From positions 310,001 to 374,000 of the forward strand of contig NZ_CP069535.1 of the NCBI RefSeq assembly GCF_016889805.1: DNA of 64,000 nt, read 5' to 3'. Every line of letters starts with the position of its first letter. Position 1 is the stretch's first letter. Origin of the DNA: Rhodanobacter sp. FDAARGOS 1247. Lineage in GTDB: Bacteria > Pseudomonadota > Gammaproteobacteria > Xanthomonadales > Rhodanobacteraceae. Positions 57,372-64,000 of the stretch are shown piece after piece. The notes beneath the pieces were generated by a model. That model made no database searches, was not told where the DNA came from, and saw only the letters and a list, made by a program, of their open reading frames with translations. The position numbers and the translations under genes are program-made.

Positions 57372-59006
57372 ATGACCAACGAAGAATTCAAGAAGACGCT
57401 GTGGGACACGGCCAACAAGCTGCGCGGCTCGGTATCCGCGGCGGAGTACAAATACCCCGTGCTCGGCATGGTGTTCCTGAAGTACGTGTCGGACATGTTC
57501 GCGGCGCAGGCCGAGGTGATCCGCCATCGCATCGCCGACCCGGCATCCGAGTACTACATCGACGATCCCGCGGTTCGCGGGGAAAGCGCCGACGCGTTCG
57601 CCGGCGACAAGACCTTCTACGACCAGGACAACGTGTTCTGGGTGCCGCCGCAGGCACGCTTCGCCACGCTGCTCGACCAGGCCACCGCGCCTGACCTGGC
57701 ACAGCGGCTGGATCGCGCCATGGGCGAGATCGAGGCGGAAAACCCCACCCTGAAAGGCGTGCTGTACCGCGAGTTTTCCCGTCTTGCGCTGGAGCCGGGC
57801 AAGCTTGGCGAGCTGATGGGCCTGGTCGCCCGGCTCAGCTTCGATCCCCGCAAGCACGGCAGCCGCGACGTGTTCGGCGAGGTGTACGAATACTTCCTCG
57901 GCCAGTTCGCGATGAACGAGGGCGCCAAGGCCGGCGAGTTCTACACGCCCAAGAGCGTGGTCAACCTGCTGGTGGAAATCCTCGCGCCGTTCAAGGGCAA
58001 GATCTACGACCCCGCCTGCGGCTCCGGCGGCATGTTCGTGCAGTCGGCCCGGTTCAAGGACGCGCACCAGAAAACGCTGGGCAAGCAGGGCGACCTCGCC
58101 ATCTACGGCCAGGAGCTGATGGCGCAGACCCGCCGCCTGTGCCTGATGAACCTGGCCGTGCACGGGCTGGACGGCAACATCGGCCAGAGCTACGGCTCCA
58201 GCTTCACCAACGACCAGCACAAGACCCTGCGCGCCGACTACATCCTGGCCAATCCGCCGTTCAACATTTCCGACTGGGATGGCGACAAACTCACCGACGA
58301 CCCGCGCTGGGTCTACGGCATCCCGCCCAAGGGCAACGCCAACTTCGGCTGGCTGCAACACATGCTCGCGCGCCTTTCCAGCCGCGGCCGCGCCGGCACC
58401 GTGCTGGCCAACGGCTCCATGAGCTCGCAGCAATCCGGCGAAGGCGAGATTCGCCGCGCCATGGTGCAAGCCGACGTGGTCGAATGCATGGTCGCCATGC
58501 CCGGCCAGCTGTTCTCCAACACCCAGATCCCCGCGTGCCTGTGGTTCCTGTCCAAAGACAAGAAGGCCGGCGGCAACGGCCGCTTCGACCGCAGCGGGCA
58601 GATCCTGTTCATCGACGCCCGCAAGGCCGCCAGCGGCCGCATCAGTCGCACCCAGGTCGAATTCACCGACGAGGATCTGCAGCGCATCGCGCAGACCTAC
58701 CACCGCTGGCGCGGCACCGAATTTGCTCTTCCCCCTCTCCCTCCGGGAGAGGGCCGGGGTGAGGGTCCGGGATACGAAGACGTCCCCGGCTTCTGCCACA
58801 GCGCCTCACTGGAAGAAGTGGAAAAGCACGGCTTCGTGCTGACCCCCGGCCGCTACGTCGGCGCCGTGGCGGAAGACGATGACGACGAGGCGTTTGCCGA
58901 AAAAATGGAGCGGCTGACGGCGCAGCTGGCCGAGCAGATGGCGAAGGGCGCGGAGCTGGATGGGGTGATACGGGAAAAGTTGGGAGTGTTGGGTTATGGG
59001 GGCTGA
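57372..59006 (+). CDS. hsdM: Type I restriction-modification DNA methyltransferase HsdM, with in-frame repeat
   Basis: 544 residues of an N6-adenine methylase. The HsdM N-terminal domain (to about 140) precedes the SAM motif DPACGSGGM at 213 and the catalytic ILANPPFN, with NPPF at 294-297. Near residues 451-467 a Pro/Gly/Arg segment (PLPPGEGRGEGPG) is encoded by a palindromic repeat set between YHRWRG and YEDVPGFC, where the family has a short loop. It methylates adenine in host DNA with HsdS. It overlaps hsdS by 11 bp. Located after tRNA-Arg. Confidence 0.94.
   Translation: MTNEEFKKTLWDTANKLRGSVSAAEYKYPVLGMVFLKYVSDMFAAQAEVIRHRIADPASEYYIDDPAVRGESADAFAGDKTFYDQDNVFWVPPQARFATLLDQATAPDLAQRLDRAMGEIEAENPTLKGVLYREFSRLALEPGKLGELMGLVARLSFDPRKHGSRDVFGEVYEYFLGQFAMNEGAKAGEFYTPKSVVNLLVEILAPFKGKIYDPACGSGGMFVQSARFKDAHQKTLGKQGDLAIYGQELMAQTRRLCLMNLAVHGLDGNIGQSYGSSFTNDQHKTLRADYILANPPFNISDWDGDKLTDDPRWVYGIPPKGNANFGWLQHMLARLSSRGRAGTVLANGSMSSQQSGEGEIRRAMVQADVVECMVAMPGQLFSNTQIPACLWFLSKDKKAGGNGRFDRSGQILFIDARKAASGRISRTQVEFTDEDLQRIAQTYHRWRGTEFALPPLPPGEGRGEGPGYEDVPGFCHSASLEEVEKHGFVLTPGRYVGAVAEDDDDEAFAEKMERLTAQLAEQMAKGAELDGVIREKLGVLGYGG
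58729..58772 (+). repeat. Palindromic repeat in frame within hsdM
   Basis: CCCTCTCCCTCCGGGAGAGG, then GCCGGGGTGAGGGTCCGGG. It belongs to the same family as the trhO, leuB and intergenic copies. Confidence 0.85.
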
Positions 59007-60363
59007 CGTTGCTTGGAATCCAGACCTTTGGAAGGCAGCCGGTGGCGACGTCCCGCCAGATTGGGACTTAGTTCCCTTTGGTGATCTTCTTCAATCGCCC
59101 AAGTCGATAACTGTCGGTGTCATGTACCCGGGAGAACACACAGAGGGTGGCGCGCCGCTCATTCGAGTCGGCGATGTGGCAGGTGGTGGAACCGTTCAAG
59201 CGACCAGCATGTGTATTGCTCCGGCAGTCCACCACGAGTATCGAAGAACGGAACTGAGCGGCAACGAATTGTTGATCACGCTCGTGGGTACTCCGGGAAT
59301 TTGCATTCTGGCCCAGCCGAGAATGAATGGTTGGAATGTTGCGCGGGCATTGGCCGTTGCGCGAATGAAATCGCCCGAGTTAAGGCCTTACGTCAAGGCA
59401 GTGCTTGAGAGTTCGGTGATGCGCAACATCATCCTGAGCATGTTGAACACTACGGTACAGCCCACCCTCAACCTCAAAGAGATCAAGATTCTTCCCGTGC
59501 CGATGCCTCGTCAGGCCGGCGTCGCGCTTGCGCTGGGAGACGTGGCTGAGCTGTTCAATCAGCGAATCGGTTTACTCCAGCAAACCAACACCACCCTCGA
59601 AGCCATCGCCAAAACGCTGTTCAAATCCTGGTTCGTGGACTTCGACCCCGTGCACGCCAAGGCCGAAGGACGCGAACCGGAAGCCATGGACGCCGCCACC
59701 GCCGCCCTGTTCCCCAGCGAGTTCGAGGAGTCCGAGTTTGGGCTGATTCCGAAGGGGTGGCATGCAGGGAGAGTCGGAGAAGTCAGCCACCTCAATGCGA
59801 CCAGCTGGTCGTCAAAACGGCATCCCGACACCGTGAGCTACGTCGATCTAAGCGGCGTACACGAGAACCGAATCGGGGCGGTCAATGAGCTACCGTTTTC
59901 CGAAGCACCAAGCAGAGCACGCAGGAGTTTGCAGGATGGCGACACAATCGTAGGCACCGTCCGTCCCGGAAATCGGGCCTTTGCGTATATCCATCGTCCT
60001 GCCACCAATTTGACTGGTAGCACGGGCTTTGCCGTGCTGTCGCCAAAAGATGGGGCATGGGCACCATTCGTCTATCTGGCAGCCACCCGGAATGACAGCA
60101 TCGAGCGGCTGGCCAACCTCGCCGATGGTGGTGCCTATCCTGCCGTGCGCCCAGATGTCGTGTCGGCAACACCCGCCACCATTCCACCCTCCGAGATCAA
60201 TGCCGCGTTTTCCGTCATCACATCACCAATCCTGTGCAAGATCGGCGAGAACCGTGATGCGGAAGCCGCACTGGTTGAACTCCGCGACACCCTTCTCCCC
60301 CGCCTGATCTCCGGCAAGCTGCGCCTGCCGGACGCCGAGCGCGAAATCGAGGCCGTCGTATGA
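58996..60363 (+). CDS. hsdS: Type I restriction-modification specificity subunit HsdS
   Basis: 455 residues with two target-recognition domains (about 20-195 and 255-430) separated and followed by conserved helical regions. The central one contains LLQQTNTTLEAIAKTLFKSWFVDFDPV near 195-222, and the C-terminal one contains LVELRDTLLPRLISGKLRLPDAE near 425-447. HsdS sets which sequence HsdM modifies; the recognition site cannot be read from sequence. It overlaps hsdM by 11 bp and the next gene by 4 bp. Confidence 0.93.
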   Translation: MGADVAWNPDLWKAAGGDVPPDWDLVPFGDLLQSPKSITVGVMYPGEHTEGGAPLIRVGDVAGGGTVQATSMCIAPAVHHEYRRTELSGNELLITLVGTPGICILAQPRMNGWNVARALAVARMKSPELRPYVKAVLESSVMRNIILSMLNTTVQPTLNLKEIKILPVPMPRQAGVALALGDVAELFNQRIGLLQQTNTTLEAIAKTLFKSWFVDFDPVHAKAEGREPEAMDAATAALFPSEFEESEFGLIPKGWHAGRVGEVSHLNATSWSSKRHPDTVSYVDLSGVHENRIGAVNELPFSEAPSRARRSLQDGDTIVGTVRPGNRAFAYIHRPATNLTGSTGFAVLSPKDGAWAPFVYLAATRNDSIERLANLADGGAYPAVRPDVVSATPATIPPSEINAAFSVITSPILCKIGENRDAEAALVELRDTLLPRLISGKLRLPDAEREIEAVV

Positions 60364-60626
60364 GTTACGCCTGTCCGATCTGCGGTGCGTCGCTCGATCC
60401 CGTTCCACGCTACCCGCGCCATGTCTGCCAGGACTGCGCGAGCAAGGCGGCCGCCATCGACGGCCGCCCGCTGCAGTTTTCCAACACCGACTTCTCGGGC
60501 GGCTTCGAGGCGCGCTACGCCGACACCGGCGAGGCCTACGCCAGCCACGCCTGCTGGATCAACGGCATCCCCTGCCACGCCGACGAAGCGCGCTTCGGCG
60601 GCATCGTTGTCGAGGTGATGGCCTGA
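60360..60626 (+). CDS. Small zinc-ribbon-like protein between hsdS and mcrB
   Basis: 88 residues with CPIC near residue 5 and CQDC near 23, a Cys4 set able to bind zinc, followed by a compact beta-rich segment with further Cys and His (SHACW, IPCHAD). No family name known to me. Its ATG overlaps the hsdS stop (ATGA), so it is translated with the restriction operon. It may be an accessory or a passenger gene. Confidence 0.7.
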   Translation: MSYACPICGASLDPVPRYPRHVCQDCASKAAAIDGRPLQFSNTDFSGGFEARYADTGEAYASHACWINGIPCHADEARFGGIVVEVMA

Positions 60627-60753
60627 GTGGCGACAGCCTTTGCCTGCAACTTCCCGGTGAGCTGCACCTGGCGGAAGCGAGCGGGATGATCGCGAAGTTG
60701 TTGCAGGAAAGCCCGAAACAGATCTTCATTTCGCCATAGAGGACAAGAGCATC
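60627..60753 (+). other. 127 bp gap before mcrB
   Basis: One frame is open from before this gap to a TAG at 60737-60739 (ending KQIFISP) and has protein-like composition, but lacks a clear start codon. It may be the tail of a decayed gene. A weak ribosome site (AGAGGACAAGAGC) precedes mcrB. Confidence 0.35.
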
Positions 60754-63279
60754 ATGGCGTTTTCAACGGACGAAACCGTGTGGGATACGTTCCTGGCCGA
60801 ATGGCCACTGGAGCGGTTGAGCACGATGACATTGGCCGACTATACGCAAGCCGGTGACAAGCACTGCTTCACCAACTGGATGGAATCCGGACTGGACCAG
60901 TACGGCAGCATCTGGGGCGGTTCGGCGTTCAAATTCGGGATCTATTCGCGCAATGACACCAAGCCCAAGGATGGTGATACCGCGCTTGCCTATGACGACA
61001 GCTACGGCTGGTATCGCCGCTTTGGCGAGACACATGATCTGGCGTTCGAGACGGTGCGGCGGGAAGTCGTAGCCGTTGCCGAGGCTGCGCGTGCAGGACG
61101 GCTGGCCGATATCGACAAGAGCGAACTTGGCCCCGCATACCGCTGGAAGATCGCATTTCATTACCAGAATCGAAGCAAGCCGCAGCTGTTTCCATGCGTA
61201 TTCATGCGCAGGCCTCTGCTCTTTGCGTGTGCGCTGCCGGATAGCGACACAGTCACGCCGCTGAGCACGTTGTACGGACGTGCTGCCGAGTTGCGATCGC
61301 CTGACGAGACGCTGATGTCGTTCAGTCGTCGCGTCTGGCGGGATTGGGTGATGGCAACGCCTTTGCGCATCCGCTTGACCGAGGGCGCGGTGCGAAATGG
61401 CTACATCCCGATCAATCTGGTCAGCGCGCCATTTCCTGAGTCGATTCGGGGTGGGGCCGATGAGAGCGACGCTGGTGAAGTTGTCAGGTTCCGCACCGAC
61501 ACCGGCTGGGAGTTCGAGAGTGACGTTCGGGCGCCGGGCTCCGATAGTGGCCGAATCCGGACGCGGTTCAACCGGTACTTTGACGAGCGGCACGTCCAGC
61601 CCGGCGACGTCATCGAGATCCAGCCGGATGAGGACGGCGTTTACCGCGTATCCCATTATCCGAAAGGTGGCGCACCCGTCGTTCAATCCGTAGCGAAGGC
61701 AGCCCCGCCTGTCGCAGTCAAGGAACCCGTGTCCGAGTACGCCATGATGCCTACCAACAGAATCCTCTTCGGCCCACCGGGAACCGGCAAGACCTACCGG
61801 ACGGTCAACGAGGCGCTGCGGATTCTTGATCCCGTGTTCCTCGGTGTCCATGAAAGGGATCGCCCGGCGCTGAAGCAACGCTTCGATGCCTTCGTCAAAT
61901 CCGGACAAGTCCGGTTTGTCACCTTCCACCAGAGTTTCAGTTACGAAGACTTTGTCGAGGGCATTCGTGCCAATACCGACGAGACCACCGATGGCTTGCG
62001 GTATGAAGTAGAGGATGGTGTCTTCAAGCAGATCTGCGAGGCGGCGCGTAGCCGCAACGTGGCAGAAACCGGAACCGGCATCGACATTGCCGGACGAAAA
62101 ATCTGGAAGGTCTCGCTGGGTGATGCGAGTACCGAAGGTCACATTTTCGATGAATGCATGCGTGAGGGCGTCGCACTGCTCGGATTTGGATCGGATGCGG
62201 ATTTGTCCGACGTAACGTCACGCTCGGATATTGTCGAACGCTTGCGCGCCGCAGGCGAGAAGGTTGAATCGACCGACTACGCGGTGACTGCTCTCGATCT
62301 GTTCGTCCGTCGCATGCAGACGGGCGATCTGGTGGTCGTGACCCAAGGCAACTTGAAGTTCCGTGCGATTGGCGAGGTCACCGGCGACTATGTTCACGTC
62401 GACCGAGAGGGTGTGGACACCTATGCGCAGGGCCGGCCGGTACGCTGGCTTCGTCAGTACGATCCGGCCCGCCCCTACGCTGACCTGATGGAAAACCGCT
62501 TCAGCCAGATGACGATTTACGAATTGCGGTCGGGATCGATCAATATGGAGCGCCTGGCGGCGCTGCTGGCGCCCGAGCAAGCCCAACTGCATCAACCCGA
62601 GGCGCGCGTTTTGATCATCGACGAGATCAACCGCGGCAACATCTCGCGCATCTTCGGCGAGCTGATCACCCTGGTCGAGCCATCCAAACGCGATGGCTGT
62701 GCCGAGGCGCTTGAAGTGACCTTGCCGTATTCCAAAGAGCGCTTCAGCGTGCCGCGCAACGTGCATCTGATCGGCACCATGAATACCGCCGACCGCTCGC
62801 TGGCCGGGCTGGATGTGGCGCTGCGCCGACGCTTCGAGTTTGTGGAAATGCTGCCGGATATCGAAGCACTTGCCGGCGTGGTGGTAGCCGGGGTGCCGGT
62901 GGATGCGCTGCTGTCCACCATGAACCGACGCATCGAAGTGCTGCTGGGGCGCGACTACATGCTGGGCCACGCCTACTTCATGAGCCTGAAGGGCGCGCCG
63001 TCGCTGGAGGCGTTGGCCGGAGTGTTCCGTCGGCAGGTGCTGCCGTTGCTGCAGGAGTATTTTTTCGAGGACTGGCAGAAGATCGCCTGGGTGCTCAATG
63101 ACCATCGCAAGCCGGCGGAGCTGCAGTTCCTGCGGCAGGACAGCACCGGCATGTCCGAGTTGCTGGGCGACGACGTGGCGCTACCGACCGAAGGCCGCGT
63201 CTGGACGATCAACGCGGCGGCGTTCGGCAAGCCCGAAGCCTACGCCGCGATCATCCAGGCTCCCCAGGGCGCAGCGTGA
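60754..63279 (+). CDS. mcrB: McrB-type AAA+ GTPase with N-terminal and inserted recognition domains
   Basis: 841 residues. A non-AAA N-terminal part (1-310) comes first, then an AAA+ motor with Walker A GPPGTGKT at 340-347, Walker B IIDEINRGN with DE at 623-624, and the McrB signature MNTADRS at about 676. Between Walker A and B an extra domain (about 433-570; KVSLGDAS, ALLGFGSDADLSDV, MQTGDLVVV, AIGEVTGDY) resembles EVE/PUA-like modified-base readers. McrB drives McrC to cut DNA with modified cytosines or similar marks. It overlaps mcrC by 4 bp. Confidence 0.92.
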   Translation: MAFSTDETVWDTFLAEWPLERLSTMTLADYTQAGDKHCFTNWMESGLDQYGSIWGGSAFKFGIYSRNDTKPKDGDTALAYDDSYGWYRRFGETHDLAFETVRREVVAVAEAARAGRLADIDKSELGPAYRWKIAFHYQNRSKPQLFPCVFMRRPLLFACALPDSDTVTPLSTLYGRAAELRSPDETLMSFSRRVWRDWVMATPLRIRLTEGAVRNGYIPINLVSAPFPESIRGGADESDAGEVVRFRTDTGWEFESDVRAPGSDSGRIRTRFNRYFDERHVQPGDVIEIQPDEDGVYRVSHYPKGGAPVVQSVAKAAPPVAVKEPVSEYAMMPTNRILFGPPGTGKTYRTVNEALRILDPVFLGVHERDRPALKQRFDAFVKSGQVRFVTFHQSFSYEDFVEGIRANTDETTDGLRYEVEDGVFKQICEAARSRNVAETGTGIDIAGRKIWKVSLGDASTEGHIFDECMREGVALLGFGSDADLSDVTSRSDIVERLRAAGEKVESTDYAVTALDLFVRRMQTGDLVVVTQGNLKFRAIGEVTGDYVHVDREGVDTYAQGRPVRWLRQYDPARPYADLMENRFSQMTIYELRSGSINMERLAALLAPEQAQLHQPEARVLIIDEINRGNISRIFGELITLVEPSKRDGCAEALEVTLPYSKERFSVPRNVHLIGTMNTADRSLAGLDVALRRRFEFVEMLPDIEALAGVVVAGVPVDALLSTMNRRIEVLLGRDYMLGHAYFMSLKGAPSLEALAGVFRRQVLPLLQEYFFEDWQKIAWVLNDHRKPAELQFLRQDSTGMSELLGDDVALPTEGRVWTINAAAFGKPEAYAAIIQAPQGAA

Positions 63280-64000
63280 CGCTGATCACCGTCCGCGAGC
63301 ACGCCAGGCTGACCACCGGCCTGGTGACTGCCGGCAGTATGGACGAGGCGAGCATTCCGTCTTCTGCGTTCGACTGGCTGTGTCGCGAGGCGCAGCGATT
63401 CCGCACGCGCGGTGCGGCGCTGGTGCAGCTGGAGGACCGACGCTGGCTGCGACTGGACAATTACGTGGGCGTGCTGGAATCGCCCTGCGGCACGCGCATC
63501 GAGATCCTGCCCAAGCATGTGCGCGGCCAGGGCGATGTGACGGCGGCGCGCAAGGTGCTGGTGCAGATGTTGCAGCACGGCTTGCGCCTTCCAGTGCGGG
63601 ATACCGGCCCCACCGCGCTGCAGACTTTCGATGCGCCGGTGAGCGAATGGATCATCCAGCAGTTCCTGCGGGAGCTGGACGTGCTGGTGCGGCGCGGCCT
63701 GCGTTTCGACTACCACCCGGTGGAAGAAGAGGTGCGGTTTTTGCGCGGCCGCCTGCAGGTCGCGCGGCAGATTCGTCAGCCGGCCGGGCGGCAGCATCTG
63801 TTCCAGGTGGAGCACCAGGTTTTCGATGCGAACCGCCCGGAGAACCGGCTGCTTGCCTGTGCGCTGGACAAGGTGGCGGGCATGACGCGGGAGTCCGCCA
63901 ACTGGCGGATGGCGCATGAACTGCAGCACCAGTTGGCGGAGGTTGCGCGCAGCCGCGACGTGGCGGGCGACTTCCGCCAATGGAGCCACGACCGACTGAT
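63276..64000 (+). CDS. mcrC: McrC nuclease subunit (3' end outside window)
   Basis: At least 241 residues are open to the window edge, starting from GTG 63276, which overlaps the mcrB stop (GTGA). The opening VTLITVREHARLTTG, then LENYVGVLESPCG-like LDNYVGVLESPCGTRIEILPK, is typical of the McrC N-terminal domain that contacts McrB. The PD-(D/E)XK catalytic part is expected downstream and is not visible. Confidence 0.9.
   Translation, partial: MTLITVREHARLTTGLVTAGSMDEASIPSSAFDWLCREAQRFRTRGAALVQLEDRRWLRLDNYVGVLESPCGTRIEILPKHVRGQGDVTAARKVLVQMLQHGLRLPVRDTGPTALQTFDAPVSEWIIQQFLRELDVLVRRGLRFDYHPVEEEVRFLRGRLQVARQIRQPAGRQHLFQVEHQVFDANRPENRLLACALDKVAGMTRESANWRMAHELQHQLAEVARSRDVAGDFRQWSHDRL

Noticed and set aside
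57372..64000. Search for hsdR, an integrase or a second tRNA-end repeat inside the window
   Set aside because: None is visible, so completeness and mobility of the island cannot be claimed from this window alone.

Overview
The window reads as chromosomal DNA of a high-GC gammaproteobacterium of the Xanthomonadales/Lysobacterales type. Rhodanobacteraceae (Rhodanobacter/Dyella-like) is the best guess. It rests on GC-rich codon use, the comF-bioB-bioF-bioH-bioC block, a TonB receptor, the general style of the genes and the many interspersed palindromic repeats; no rRNA or marker gene confirms it.

Layout. 1-1449: tail of an unknown Gly-rich protein and an RhtA-type exporter. 1644-8288: one very large DUF4011-helicase-nuclease-DUF3320 protein of lower GC than its surroundings, probably an acquired defence gene. 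8681-12504: an acyltransferase, then an AT-richer stretch of orphan small genes and a broken REP-associated transposase. 12725-17805 (minus): biotin genes bioB, bioF, trhO, bioH, bioC, followed by a TM2-like protein, comF and ubiA. 19984-33228 (minus): a leu-ilv superoperon, leuL-leuA-ilvE-leuC-leuD-leuB-ilvD-ilvC-VOC-ilvG-ilvM-ilvA, headed by a promoter, a Leu/Val/Ile-rich leader peptide and an intrinsic terminator (an attenuator). 33392-37131 (minus): thrL-hom-thrB-thrC, headed by a Thr-rich leader peptide. 37247-39291: two multihaem cytochromes c without a visible dehydrogenase.

39292-42990 is a plastic region: two inverted copies of a ~275 bp hairpin-rich repeat, five small same-strand genes, attC-like sites suggesting a decayed integron cassette array, and a mosaic scar joining duplicated pieces of two neighbouring genes. 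Next come a periplasmic nucleotidase, a sulfatase-fold membrane enzyme, a two-gene unit pairing a lysoplasmalogenase (YhhN) with a close homologue of alkylglycerol monooxygenase, a TonB receptor, an amino acid permease, a diguanylate cyclase and an M61 peptidase.

57156-64000: tRNA-Arg(CCG) followed by a restriction island (hsdM, hsdS, a zinc-ribbon protein, mcrB, mcrC) that runs off the end of the window. hsdR is not in view.

A striking cross-cutting feature is a family of short GC-rich palindromic repeats that sit not only between genes but also in frame inside leuB, hsdM and the 3' end of trhO. The two attenuators tie branched-chain and threonine-family synthesis to charged tRNA levels. 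IlvA takes threonine into the isoleucine branch and RhtA may export surplus threonine or homoserine.
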